Part shown: positions 18,391 to 27,282 of the stretch, one piece after another
How positions within the stretch are numbered: the stretch's first letter is position 1
Layout of the letters: each line of letters begins with the position of its first letter
Source of the DNA: Lacihabitans sp. CCS-44
GTDB lineage: Bacteria; Bacteroidota; Bacteroidia; Cytophagales; Spirosomataceae
Length of the DNA: 64,000 nucleotides
Direction: 5' to 3'
Assembly (NCBI RefSeq): GCF_024343735.1
Contig: NZ_RJUE01000060.1
Coordinates: 1 to 64,000 of the forward strand
Position numbers and translations under genes: made by a program
The notes under the pieces: model-generated
What the model was told of the DNA's origin: nothing
What the model saw: only the letters and a program-made list of their open reading frames with translations
Database searches by the model: none

Positions 18391-19492
18391 TGTCTCTTGA
18401 AATAACCATTGTTTTTTCGGGCGAATAGGTTTCTACAAATGAACTCGGAAACTTCGATTTGGCTTTTGGATTCCATTTAAATTCGAAAGCATTTATTTTT
18501 CCATCGCTTTCTTCTATATAGTCTATTTCTTGTTGTGCATGATTTCTCCAAAAGTAAGTTTTAGAAAAAATTCTTTCATTCTGATTTTTTTTCATTCTCT
18601 CACTAATCAAAAAATTCTCCCACAAAGCTCCAACGTCCGTTCTTAGACCAATCGGATTGAAATTTTCGATGATGGCATTTCGGATGCCATTATCATAAAA
18701 ATAAATTTTTCGAGAGGTGTTTATTTCATTTCTCAGATTTCGGCTAAAGGCTTGTAAACGAAAAATCACAAAAGCTTTTTCTAACAAACTTATATAGTTT
18801 TCAACCGTAGCTTTATCTATTTCCAAAGTCCTACTAAGTTCATTATAAGACACTTCACTTCCAACTTGAAACGCCAAAGCCATCAACAATTTCTCTATGA
18901 TTTGTGGTTTTCTTATGCCTTGGTAAGACAACAAGTCTTTGTATAAATAGCTACCAGAGAGCTCATTGAGTATTTCACGTTCTTGCCCTTTGTTATTCAA
19001 AACTGCAGGGTACATTCCATACAGAAGTCTACTTTCAAGCTGATCCAAAGCCTCAAAAAAATTGCTGCTATTCACCAATTCTTTCCAGCTGATGGCAAAC
19101 ATTTGAAATTCCCATTTACGACCCGTCAGTGGTTCATTTATTTCATTGGCCAACTCCAAAGCCGATGAGCCCGTGGCTATTAACTGTAAATTTGGAAAGT
19201 TTTCATGAATAACTTTTAGTGTCAGACCGATATTCTTTATCCTTTGGGCTTCATCAATAATAACAATCTTATAATCTCCCAAAAATGTCCTTAAGTCTTC
19301 TACCCCCACGTTAGTAAGTCTTTCCCTAACCACTGGAAGATCTGCATTTAAGAAAAGTGTTGGCAGGTTGTTTTTTTCTTGCAGCTTTTTGAGCAATGTA
19401 GTTTTGCCCACTTGTCTTGCACCCATTAGAAGGATGGTTTTGCCCGAAAACATCCTTTCGTCTACTAAATGAGCAATTGTTCTGTTTATCAA
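18371..19492 (-). CDS. AAA ATPase with DUF4143 C-terminal domain
   Basis: 373 residues. The N-terminal AAA_14 ATPase has Walker A GARQVGKTTLL (about 24-34) and Walker B KIVIIDEAQRI; the sensor-like LIATGSSALEL follows. The DUF4143 domain occupies the C-terminal half and includes a PD-(D/E)XK-like pattern (QEIDYIE, then NAFEFKW). Family members are widespread, often in many copies per genome, and their biological role is poorly known. The gene is bounded by direct repeats (18327-18390 and 19566-19630) and has palindromes in front of its start. It separates dinB/helicase genes from an aldolase gene. Confidence 0.88.
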   Translation of the reverse strand: MINRTIAHLVDERMFSGKTILLMGARQVGKTTLLKKLQEKNNLPTLFLNADLPVVRERLTNVGVEDLRTFLGDYKIVIIDEAQRIKNIGLTLKVIHENFPNLQLIATGSSALELANEINEPLTGRKWEFQMFAISWKELVNSSNFFEALDQLESRLLYGMYPAVLNNKGQEREILNELSGSYLYKDLLSYQGIRKPQIIEKLLMALAFQVGSEVSYNELSRTLEIDKATVENYISLLEKAFVIFRLQAFSRNLRNEINTSRKIYFYDNGIRNAIIENFNPIGLRTDVGALWENFLISERMKKNQNERIFSKTYFWRNHAQQEIDYIEESDGKINAFEFKWNPKAKSKFPSSFVETYSPEKTMVISRDNFHEFI

Positions 19493-19504
19493 TTTACAGC
19501 AATT

Positions 19505-19522
19505 TTATACACAAATGTATAA
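19505..19522. promoter_or_regulatory. palindrome before the first AAA/DUF4143 gene
   Basis: TTATACA-CAAA-TGTATAA, a perfect 7-bp inverted repeat with 4-bp spacer, 13-30 nt upstream of the ATG. Its position suits an operator or an mRNA hairpin over the ribosome-binding area. Confidence 0.5.
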
Positions 19523-19534
19523 GATAAAATTCCC

Positions 19535-19630
19535 TAATCCCCAAATTTATATAAATATTTCGATTATAATCCCCAAATTCATATAAATTTAGGGATTATA
19601 GTCACCAGATTAATTATTTTCTTGAAAAAT
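19535..19630. repeat. repeat array upstream of the first AAA/DUF4143 gene
   Basis: TAATCCCCAAAT occurs at 19535 and again at 19567, 32 bp apart, and an inverted near copy (AGGGATTATA) lies at 19591-19600. The stretch 19566-19630 is the right copy of the direct repeat whose left copy lies at 18327-18390. Confidence 0.7.
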
Positions 19631-19635
19631 AAAAC

Positions 19636-20424
19636 TCAATAACTTCCCAATTTTCCCTTTTCTCCTGAACCTTCAAACTCTGCAAGGGTTGTTTTGGCAA
19701 TGGCTTTTAAGGCTGAAGAATCGTTGATCATCGTCACGAATTTATAGCCCAAGTCGGCAAAAAGACGAGCATTTTGAGGTGTAGCGGCATGTATACCTGC
19801 TACAAGATTATGCTCAGTGGCAACAGCCAATATTTCCTTGAGAATATCCAAAAAACTCGGATCTTGAAAGTCTGCTAGTTTTTTGTAACCTAGTGACATG
19901 CTCAAATCCCATGGCCCAACATAAAACCCATCCAGATTAGGCACTTTGGCCATTTCTCTGATGTTTTTGAGGGCATCTGGGGTTTCTATCATAGCCAATG
20001 TGATTGTAAAATCATTGGCTTTGCTTGCATAATCTTCTCCATAAACCACATTTGAGCGGGTTGGCCCAAGACTTCTGTTGCCTTTGGGGTAATACTTAGC
20101 CGCTCTTACAAACGCTGCTGTTTCTTCAGCAGTGTCGAGCATAGGGCATATCAACCCAACTACACCAGCGTCAAGCATCCGCATAATGTAAGCGGCATTG
20201 CCATCTGGCAACCGCACAAAAGGCACTGTTCCGCTGCCTTCGATAGCTTGTAGCATGGGCAACATAGTGGTCAAATCTGGAGCCAAGCCATGCTGAGCAT
20301 CTATGGTCATTACATCAAACCCTACACTGGCCATTATTTCGGCTGACCACGAACTGGGTGTACTTATCCAAGCGTTGGTAACGGCCTCGCCATTCGCCCA
20401 TTTTTGTTTTATCTTATTTTGCAT
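19636..20424 (-). CDS. HpcH/HpaI-type class II aldolase
   Basis: 262 residues of the HpcH/HpaI aldolase / citrate lyase beta family: metal- and pyruvate-dependent aldolases acting on 2-keto-3-deoxy or 4-hydroxy-2-oxo acids. Recognisable parts are NAWISTPSSWSAEIMASVGFD, MTIDAQHG (catalytic His), VPFVRLPDG, LICPMLDTAEE and the Glu/Asp metal site near AMIETPDAL and FYVGPWDLSMS. The physiological substrate cannot be told. It overlaps or abuts glpK by a single-base gap and should be co-transcribed with it. Confidence 0.88.
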   Translation of the reverse strand: MQNKIKQKWANGEAVTNAWISTPSSWSAEIMASVGFDVMTIDAQHGLAPDLTTMLPMLQAIEGSGTVPFVRLPDGNAAYIMRMLDAGVVGLICPMLDTAEETAAFVRAAKYYPKGNRSLGPTRSNVVYGEDYASKANDFTITLAMIETPDALKNIREMAKVPNLDGFYVGPWDLSMSLGYKKLADFQDPSFLDILKEILAVATEHNLVAGIHAATPQNARLFADLGYKFVTMINDSSALKAIAKTTLAEFEGSGEKGKLGSY

Positions 20425-20425
20425 C

Positions 20426-21922
20426 TTAGTCTTCCCAGTTTAATGACCTCTCTATAGCCTTTTTCCAACCTTTAAAATTCTTGTCTCTCAATGTATCGTC
20501 CATCTTCGGAGTCCAGGTTTTATCCACACCCCAGTTGGCTATCAAGTCGTCGAAGTTTTCCCAATATCCTACCGCCAAACCAGCAGCATAAGCCGCACCG
20601 AGTGCAGTAGTTTCTATCATCATTGGCCTGATTACAGGCACTTTAAGCATGTCCGACTGAAACTGCATCAAAAGCTCATTGACTGTCATGCCGCCATCTA
20701 CCCTGAGAGAAGTTATCTCTATGCCAGCGTCCTTTTCCATGGCTTCTAACACATCCAATGTTTGGTAAGCCGTAGCTTCCAGAACTGCTCTGGCAATATG
20801 ATTTTTGTTTACATACCTGGTTAAACCTGCCACTACGCCTCGAGCCGAATTTTCCCAATATGGAGCGTACAATCCTGAAAAAGCAGGCACAAAATAAGCT
20901 CCTCCATTGTCATCCACTGCCTCTGCCAGTTTCTGTATTTCGCTACTTTCTTTTATCAAACCTAGGTTATCTCTCACCCATTGCACCAAAGCACCCGCTA
21001 TCGCTACCGAGCCCTCCAAAGCAAAATGAACTGGCTGATTTTCAAATTGATAAGCTACGGTTGTCAAAAGTCCGTATTTGGAAGGAATGGCCTTTTCGCC
21101 CGTATTGAGCAACATAAAACAACCCGTGCCGTAAGTATTTTTGGCTTCGCCAGGCTTGAAACACGTTTGTCCCACCAAGGCCGCTTGTTGGTCTCCCAAA
21201 ATACCTGCAATCGGTACACCCGCCATAGGCTCGGCAGTGATGTCACCATATTTCATGCTGCTGGGTTTTATTTCAGGCAACATAGCTTTCGGAATGTTCA
21301 GCTTTTCAAGAATCTCATCGTCCCAAGTTTGGGTTTCAAGATTCATCAACTGGGTTCTAGAAGCGTTGGTAACATCGGTGATATGTATTCCGCCTTTTAT
21401 CCCGCCAGTCAGATTCCAGACCATAAAAGTATCCATGTTTCCGAAAATGGCCTCTCCTTTTTCGGCGTCTTCACGAAGTCCTTCCACGTTTTCTAGCAAC
21501 CATTGTATCTTTAATCCGCTGAAATAGGTCGCTAATGGTAATCCAGTTTTGGCTCGAATCCAGTCGCTTCCGATTTCCTTTTCTAATTTTTCAACCGTTT
21601 TGCCTACACGGGTATCTTGCCAAACCAAAGCATTATAATAAGCTTTCCCAGTCCGTTGGTTCCAAACCACCGCAGTTTCTCTTTGATTGGTAATACCGCA
21701 GGCTACGATATTTTCTATTTTAATGCCTTTTTTTATGCGGGCTTGGGCTATAACTTCTTGGGTGTTTTTCCAGATTTCTTCGGGATTATGTTCCACCCAG
21801 CCGGGCTGAGGATAAATCTGTTCGTGTTCTTTTTGGGCTACCGATACGATTTCTCCCTTTTTGTCAAAAAAAATACATCGCGTGCTGGTAGTGCCTTGGT
21901 CGATGGAGGCAATTAATTTCAT
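20426..21922 (-). CDS. glpK: glycerol kinase
   Basis: Phosphorylates glycerol to sn-glycerol 3-phosphate; FGGY family. The 498 residues are full length, with [14 protein letters not shown] at the N-terminus, [31 protein letters not shown] and the C-terminal FGGY signature region ending in [17 protein letters not shown]. No glycerol transporter (glpF) or dehydrogenase (glpD) is next to it; the partner downstream is an HpcH-type aldolase one base away, an unusual pairing. Confidence 0.95.
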   Translation of the reverse strand: MKLIASIDQGTTSTRCIFFDKKGEIVSVAQKEHEQIYPQPGWVEHNPEEIWKNTQEVIAQARIKKGIKIENIVACGITNQRETAVVWNQRTGKAYYNALVWQDTRVGKTVEKLEKEIGSDWIRAKTGLPLATYFSGLKIQWLLENVEGLREDAEKGEAIFGNMDTFMVWNLTGGIKGGIHITDVTNASRTQLMNLETQTWDDEILEKLNIPKAMLPEIKPSSMKYGDITAEPMAGVPIAGILGDQQAALVGQTCFKPGEAKNTYGTGCFMLLNTGEKAIPSKYGLLTTVAYQFENQPVHFALEGSVAIAGALVQWVRDNLGLIKESSEIQKLAEAVDDNGGAYFVPAFSGLYAPYWENSARGVVAGLTRYVNKNHIARAVLEATAYQTLDVLEAMEKDAGIEITSLRVDGGMTVNELLMQFQSDMLKVPVIRPMMIETTALGAAYAAGLAVGYWENFDDLIANWGVDKTWTPKMDDTLRDKNFKGWKKAIERSLNWED

Positions 21923-22075
21923 AAATTTAATTTTACCGCTAAGTCACAATGACGCAAAGAAGGATTTATTTCTCTTTGATTCTATTAACTTAGGAATGGA
22001 AGTTTCTTTAAGGTTGATTTTAAAATAATCCCTAAATTAGTGCAAAAATTGGTTTTAATAAACCTAAACTCAAAA

Positions 22076-22855
22076 ATGTTGAAATTCTTGAAATTTCTGA
22101 TAATTGTATTTTTTCTTTTGGTCATAATAGTATTATTTTTTCAGGATATTGTCGTTTTGCGTCCTATCAAATTGCCCAAAGAGTATGTTTACAAATTTGA
22201 TGAGCCTTTTGAGGAAATCAATTTTTCGCCAGATAGCAATACAAAAATCAATGGCATATTATTCAGAGCCAAAAACTCAAAAGGCTTAGTTTTTTATAAC
22301 CATGGCAATGCCGACAATTTGCAAAGATGGGGAAGGCATGCGGCGGATTTTACTAAACTTGGTTACGATGTGTTTTTCTATGATTACAGAGGATTTGGCA
22401 AAAGTTCAGGTAAGTTTTCTGAAAAAGAAATCTTGAACGATGCAGTCTTTCTTTTTGATGTAATTGTAAAAGAATATCCTGGCAAAAAAGTTATTATTTA
22501 TGGTAGATCGCTGGGAACGGGAATAGCAACTTTTGTGGCCAAAAACCGAAAAGCCGATGCCTTGATTTTAGAGACACCCTACTACAATATGGCCGATGTG
22601 GGCAAATCTTGGTTGCCTTTTGTGCCTTTTGAAAAGTTCATGAAGTACAAATTCCCGACCAATAAATGGATAAAAGATGTAATGATTCCAATTGCCATTT
22701 TCCATGGTACTAGCGATTTCGTGGTACCATATAAATCAGGCTTAAAACTGTCCAAAACTGCTCATTGCAAACTGATAACCATAGACGGAGGAAGCCATAA
22801 AAACCTTGCGAGATTTCCGAAATATCACGCAGAATTGAAGATAATCTTAGAATAG
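22076..22855 (+). CDS. membrane-anchored alpha/beta hydrolase
   Basis: 259 residues from the ATG (a GTG at 22040 would add 12). An N-terminal hydrophobic anchor (LKFLIIVFFLLVIIVLFF) is followed by the hydrolase fold: oxyanion region YNHGNADNLQRW, nucleophile elbow GRSLG with S145, D214 (GTSDFVVP) and H241 (GGSHKN). This resembles the BEM46/ABHD-like family of Bacteroidota and probably sits on the periplasmic face of the membrane. Substrate unknown. It is followed by the caspase-like gene after 109 nt. Confidence 0.85.
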   Translation: MLKFLKFLIIVFFLLVIIVLFFQDIVVLRPIKLPKEYVYKFDEPFEEINFSPDSNTKINGILFRAKNSKGLVFYNHGNADNLQRWGRHAADFTKLGYDVFFYDYRGFGKSSGKFSEKEILNDAVFLFDVIVKEYPGKKVIIYGRSLGTGIATFVAKNRKADALILETPYYNMADVGKSWLPFVPFEKFMKYKFPTNKWIKDVMIPIAIFHGTSDFVVPYKSGLKLSKTAHCKLITIDGGSHKNLARFPKYHAELKIILE

Positions 22856-22964
22856 AAATCTCGAAACTTACCGTAAAGTCAATAATTCTCGAATTAAGTT
22901 GGCTTAAATATTTGAAAAATAAAATTTGGTATAATTTTGAAGCCAGAAATTTTTTGAACCTCAA

Positions 22965-24119
22965 TTGAAATACCAAACCTTTAAAGCAAAATCGCCATTG
23001 AAATATAAGGCTGACAAACTCTTTTTAGTTTTTAAAAAACTTCCATTTCTCTTATTCATTTTTTTTATCACAGGAAAAACCATTGCTCAACCCACTTCGT
23101 CTTTTGACAAAAACACTTGGGTTTTTATGGTGGGAGTATTGGAGTGGTCTGATAAAAATGAATTTGCATCTTTTGACAAAAGAGGTAGAGTAGATGCCAA
23201 AATCTTGAAGTTTTTTCAAGACAGCGGCATAGCGGCAGACCATATAATTTATTTAAAAGACAAAGAAGCGACCACTGCCGAAGTCAAAAAAGCTTTTGCA
23301 AATTTCTTGAAAAAAGCAAAAAAAGACGACCAGTTGTTTTTTTACTACTGTGGTCATGGATATCACAATGACAAAAACAAAGTTTGTTTTGCCAATTATT
23401 CAGGCGGGGATTGGACGGCAAATGAAATTGTGAAAGCAGTGGATGAGAATTTTGCCGGAAAAACAGCTTTTTTTGTGGCAGACTGCTGCAACTCAGGTGG
23501 CTTGGCAGACGAAGCACAAAAGTATAAAACCAAAAACTTTGTGGCCCTAAATTCTGTAGTTCCCAAAGACCTTTCTACTGGTAACTGGACTTTTTCGAAT
23601 GCCCTTTTATATGGCTTACAAGGCAAAAACTTTGTTGATACTGATAACAACGGAAGTCTATCATTAATAGAACTTGCCCAATATATCGACCAAGAAATGG
23701 CAATAGTGGAAGGTCAAAAAGCTGCCTATTATGTTCCTCAAAATCTTAAAAATCTGGTGATTACGAGTGGAATTCCTAAACGAAAAGACAAAAAAATAGG
23801 CGAACACGTATGGATAGATTATGATGGAGAGGACTATCTGGGATTCATAACAGCCACCGATGCTGTAAAAGGCCTGAGTGTAAGGTTTTATAGCTATACC
23901 AACAACGAACTGGAATGGGTGGCCGCAAGTAGAGCAAAGCCTTTTGTGTGTAAATCTGACTTTACAATTGGTGCCACAGTAAGAGTGTACTCAAGCTATG
24001 ACGAAAAATGGATGAAAGCCCGTGTTCTCAAAAAATTCTCTTGTCTGCATTATATCAGATACGAGGGCTATGGAAGCGAATGGGACGAATGGGTTTCGCC
24101 TGACAAAATAAAAAAGTAA
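22965..24119 (+). CDS. secreted caspase-like peptidase with chromo/Tudor-like C-terminal repeats
   Basis: 384 residues from a TTG start; a second TTG 11 codons later is as plausible, and no ATG is available. A signal peptide or anchor (LPFLLFIFFITGKTIAQ) precedes a peptidase C14 (caspase) domain at about residues 45-265 with the His-Cys dyad H131 (YYCGHGYH) and C175 (ADCCNSGG). Residues of about 277-326 and 334-384 are two related small beta-barrel modules; the second reads KWMKARVLKK then IRYEGYGSEWDEWV, strikingly like the chromo-barrel/Tudor-knot/agenet folds of eukaryotic chromatin readers. Target and activation are unknown. Its neighbour on the same strand is a papain-like protease. Confidence 0.85.
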   Translation: MKYQTFKAKSPLKYKADKLFLVFKKLPFLLFIFFITGKTIAQPTSSFDKNTWVFMVGVLEWSDKNEFASFDKRGRVDAKILKFFQDSGIAADHIIYLKDKEATTAEVKKAFANFLKKAKKDDQLFFYYCGHGYHNDKNKVCFANYSGGDWTANEIVKAVDENFAGKTAFFVADCCNSGGLADEAQKYKTKNFVALNSVVPKDLSTGNWTFSNALLYGLQGKNFVDTDNNGSLSLIELAQYIDQEMAIVEGQKAAYYVPQNLKNLVITSGIPKRKDKKIGEHVWIDYDGEDYLGFITATDAVKGLSVRFYSYTNNELEWVAASRAKPFVCKSDFTIGATVRVYSSYDEKWMKARVLKKFSCLHYIRYEGYGSEWDEWVSPDKIKK

Positions 24120-24153
24120 TTGTCTAAAAGACCCAAATTGAAATTCGTTTGTA

Positions 24154-24161
24154 TAGCTTTG
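24154..24161 (+). promoter_or_regulatory. candidate promoter of the papain-like gene, -7 box
   Basis: TAGCTTTG matches TAnnTTTG, 75 nt before the ATG at 24236, so this gene probably has its own promoter in addition to any read-through. Confidence 0.5.
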
Positions 24162-24235
24162 CAAACCGCAATCAAGCCACTCAACCTTATTGAACTCTAA
24201 CCAAAAAATGGTGGTAAACCACTCAAAACAAAACC

Positions 24236-25750
24236 ATGGAATTAAGTTTCAAAAATCAGGGCGGCGACGACCGTGAGATTTCGGGGTATTCTTACATGAC
24301 CCCAAGTTCGGGTGCTCAAAAATACAAAGCATCATCAAGTATAAAAGGTCAAAAACTACCTCCAAAGGTAGATTTACGCCCCCACATGACCCAAGTAGAA
24401 GACCAAAAAAGACTAAGTAGCTGTACTGCCAATGCGGTAGCTGGGGCTTATGAATATTTGGCGAAAAAATACTTAGCGAAAAAGGCTTTTGATGTAAGTC
24501 GACTCTTCATTTATTACAATGCCCGCCTGAGAACAGGCAAAGAAATCAAGGACTCTGGAAGCCATATTCAGTATGCAGTAGATAGCTTGATGAAAATTGG
24601 TGCTTGTAGAGAAGAAACTTGGCCTTATGACCAAACAAAAGTTAATACAAAACCGCACGAAAAGTCTTTTGAAGCAGCCGCAAATTTCAAGATAGAAAAG
24701 ACCAAGTTTGTGCCAGTAAGGCTAGACGATTGGAAGAGATGCTTGGCAGAAGGTTATCCAATCGTATTCGGAATAGCTCTTTTCCCGTCTTTTGATACTT
24801 GTAATAAAAACAAAGGTGTGGTGCCAATGCCTTCGCCAACAGAGGCATCAAGAAGTGCTCATGGATTGCACGCCATGCTTTGTGTGGGATACTCAGATGT
24901 AGACAAATTGTTTATTGTGAGAAACTCTTGGGGTGATAAATGGGGTGACGATGGCTATTGCTACATGCCCTATGAATACCTAATTAACCCAAAATTTAAC
25001 ATGGGTGACTGTTGGATTTTTGGGCGTTCAACTCCGATACCTGAGTCGGAAGACACGTGGGTAGAAGACAAAAAATCTGTGGTAGATAATGGCCGAGGTT
25101 ATAATAGAGACAACTTTGTGTACTATAAACCAGACGATTATGGAAAATTTGACCCTTTGGATGGTATAGAAGTAGAAGAATATGATGAAGAAATTCCGGA
25201 GGAATTTGAAGAACTTGAATACGAAAGTGAGGGCGAATATGACGAAATATTAGAAGAATATGAAAGTCAGTTCGAAGGATTAGAAGAAGAGGAAGAATAC
25301 GACGAAGAAGAGTCTGAAGAAGAGGAATCTGAGGAAGAGGAAGAGTACGAAGAAGAAGAAGAAGAATCTGAAGAAGAGGAGGAAGAATACGAAGAGGAGG
25401 AAGAAGAAGACTCTGAGGAAGAGGAAGAAGAATTTGAAGAAGAGGAGGAATCTGAAGAAGAAGAAGAATACGAAGAAGAATCAGAGGAAGAAGAGGAGTC
25501 TGAGGAAGAAGAATCTGAAGAAGAGGAAGAGGAATCTGAAGACGAAGAGGAAGAAGAAACCGAAGAAGAGGAATCAGAAGAGGAGGAAGAAGAAGGTGAG
25601 GAAGAATACGAAGAAGAGGAGGAAGAAGTCGAAGAAGAAGAAGCTGAGGAAGAGGAAGAAGAATACGAAGAAGAGGAAGCTGAAGAAGAGGCCGAGGAAG
25701 AAGCTGAGTCTGAAGAGGAGAGCTCAGAAGAAACAGAGGAAGAGGAATAA
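24236..25750 (+). CDS. papain-family (C1) cysteine protease with long poly-acidic tail
   Basis: 504 residues. Residues of about 40-280 form a C1 peptidase: oxyanion Gln57 and nucleophile Cys63 (QKRLSSC), His212 (LHAMLCVGYSD) and Asn230 (RNSWGDKWGDDGY) are all in place, so it should be active. No signal peptide is seen, unlike the caspase next door. From about residue 315 to the end nearly every residue is Glu, with Ser, Tyr and Asp interspersed (EEEYDEEESEEEE style), giving a very strongly acidic, disordered tail. The papain pro-region is short, about 40 residues, without an obvious inhibitory motif. A terminator follows. Confidence 0.88.
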   Translation: MELSFKNQGGDDREISGYSYMTPSSGAQKYKASSSIKGQKLPPKVDLRPHMTQVEDQKRLSSCTANAVAGAYEYLAKKYLAKKAFDVSRLFIYYNARLRTGKEIKDSGSHIQYAVDSLMKIGACREETWPYDQTKVNTKPHEKSFEAAANFKIEKTKFVPVRLDDWKRCLAEGYPIVFGIALFPSFDTCNKNKGVVPMPSPTEASRSAHGLHAMLCVGYSDVDKLFIVRNSWGDKWGDDGYCYMPYEYLINPKFNMGDCWIFGRSTPIPESEDTWVEDKKSVVDNGRGYNRDNFVYYKPDDYGKFDPLDGIEVEEYDEEIPEEFEELEYESEGEYDEILEEYESQFEGLEEEEEYDEEESEEEESEEEEEYEEEEEESEEEEEEYEEEEEEDSEEEEEEFEEEEESEEEEEYEEESEEEEESEEEESEEEEEESEDEEEEETEEEESEEEEEEGEEEYEEEEEEVEEEEAEEEEEEYEEEEAEEEAEEEAESEEESSEETEEEE

Positions 25751-25757
25751 AACTAGA

Positions 25758-25795
25758 AAGACACGATCAGAATCCTGGTCGTGTCTTCTTTTTTA
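25758..25795 (+). terminator. bidirectional terminator between the papain-like and DUF481 genes
   Basis: A 13-bp stem with one G-T pair (25758-25770 with 25775-25787; core AAGACACGA/TCGTGTCTT) and a 4-nt loop, followed by CTTTTTT on the plus strand. It also lies directly behind the convergent gene at 25807-26634. Confidence 0.88.
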
Positions 25796-25806
25796 CCAAA
25801 AATTAA

Positions 25807-26634
25807 TTAGTTAGATTGGCTATAGGTAAATCCCAAAATCGCATTTATCTGTGTGTTTTTCACTCCTTCGGTATTGATATTTTCAAAGCTATTTTCTAAG
25901 GCAGCTGTAAACGAAATATGTTTGGCAACTTTTAGCTGAATTTGCGAGAACGCATTCCACCTGAGATAGTTGCTGGTGATAGAAGGCTGAAAAAACGTGA
26001 CGTTATTAAAATACAATTTGTCTTTTATCAATTCCGCCTTCAATTTTACTCTAGTCGAATTTCGCCAAATATTTCTGTCTTCTCTGGTGTAAAAATCAGT
26101 CTTTTCTTTCAAAAACGCATTACTTATTCCGAGTTTCACGCGACTATTTGGGTGGTTTTTACTACCAATTATTTTATACCCCACACCCAATCCAAGCATA
26201 AATCTAGAATTTATTTTCCGCAGATTACTTTCTTCATAGGACCCAAAAACCAGTCCATAAACATCTGATTGTGAATAAAAAAGTGTATTATTTAAGTCTG
26301 CATAAAACTCTCTTTCTTGGAGTATTTTGTTGTTTCGCCCATATTGATATTTCGGAGAGGTATTGAAGCCCCAAATTGATTTTGGTTTTTCGAAGTTCAC
26401 AGAGGCTCTCAAGGTTAGCAACTGCCTATTTACGTTGCCAGAGTTGTAAACCCCATCCGCTCCAAACGAATAATACCACTCAGGCAACGCCTCTCGCTCT
26501 TCGGTAGAAGGCATTTCGTCTCCTTCTTCCTCTTCGTCCTCAGAGGTTTGTTGGGTGGTTTGGGTAGAATCTATTTGGGCATAGATATTATAGAAAGTAA
26601 AATTGAGCAGTACCAACAGTACAAGTTTTTTCAT
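25807..26634 (-). CDS. DUF481 outer membrane beta-barrel protein
   Basis: 275 residues. A signal peptide (MKKLVLLVLLNFTFYNIYAQ) is followed by an acidic linker (SEDEEEEGDEMPSTEE) and the DUF481 barrel beginning with WYYSFGADGVYNSGNVNRQLLTL; alternating aromatic strands continue to the C-terminal FTYSQSN. DUF481 includes YdiY, a salt-induced outer membrane protein; function in this phylum is unknown. It is convergent with the papain-like gene. Confidence 0.83.
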   Translation of the reverse strand: MKKLVLLVLLNFTFYNIYAQIDSTQTTQQTSEDEEEEGDEMPSTEEREALPEWYYSFGADGVYNSGNVNRQLLTLRASVNFEKPKSIWGFNTSPKYQYGRNNKILQEREFYADLNNTLFYSQSDVYGLVFGSYEESNLRKINSRFMLGLGVGYKIIGSKNHPNSRVKLGISNAFLKEKTDFYTREDRNIWRNSTRVKLKAELIKDKLYFNNVTFFQPSITSNYLRWNAFSQIQLKVAKHISFTAALENSFENINTEGVKNTQINAILGFTYSQSN

Positions 26635-26748
26635 AGGTTTTCAGGGCTTATTTTTATTGAATGCAAAACTAATTTTATTTTTTAGTTTCACAATCAAAAA
26701 GTCAGCATGAAAGACTTATTTAGAAGCAATTCATTTTTGTGGGTGGTT

Positions 26749-27210
26749 TTAGTCACCCATATTTTTATACAAATCTGGCCTCGAAATCTGCATAATTTTT
26801 TCTGGAAATTTGGGGGAGTCGAACCCAAACTGGCGATAAAGCCCATGAGCGTCGTTGGTGGCTAACAGCCAGGTTCTTAGACTTTTGAACTCCGGAATAC
26901 CCATAATACACTCCATCAGAAACTTCGACAAACCCAGCCCACGATGTTCTTCCAACACAAAAACATCGGCCAAATATGCAAACGAAGATTGGTCTGTAAC
27001 AACTCTACAATAGCCTATCTGGACGTTTTTAGCGGTATAAATGCCAAAAGTTACAGAATGCTTGGCCGCATTTTTGACAATTTCAAGCGGAATGTTTTCA
27101 GACCAATAAGAGCGTTTGAGGTATCCATGAATTACTTCAAAATCCAGCAGAGTTTTATCTGTGCTGATATAATAATCGTCTTTTTCGAATCGGTAGTTTT
27201 CGAGGAACAT
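26749..27210 (-). CDS. GNAT-family N-acetyltransferase
   Basis: 153 residues with the GNAT core: acetyl-CoA-binding VLEEHRGLGLSKFLMECIM (R/Q-x-x-G-x-G variant, about 88-106) and the later FYRQFGF-like segment seen as LYRQFGFDSP. The substrate cannot be told; the small-molecule/protein class with TDQSSFAYLADVFV strand 4 is typical of general GNATs. Monocistronic. Confidence 0.88.
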   Translation of the reverse strand: MFLENYRFEKDDYYISTDKTLLDFEVIHGYLKRSYWSENIPLEIVKNAAKHSVTFGIYTAKNVQIGYCRVVTDQSSFAYLADVFVLEEHRGLGLSKFLMECIMGIPEFKSLRTWLLATNDAHGLYRQFGFDSPKFPEKIMQISRPDLYKNMGD

Positions 27211-27282
27211 TTATTCTTTTAATTTAGAATACAAAAGTATGAAAATTACCTTCTGTGTCTTTTGCTTTAACTGTAACGTTCG

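Noticed and set aside
25434-25814. 126-residue Lys/Arg-rich open frame over the end of the papain-like gene
   Set aside because: It is the +1-type shadow of the GAA/GAG-rich tail; the poly-acidic frame continues an intact protease.
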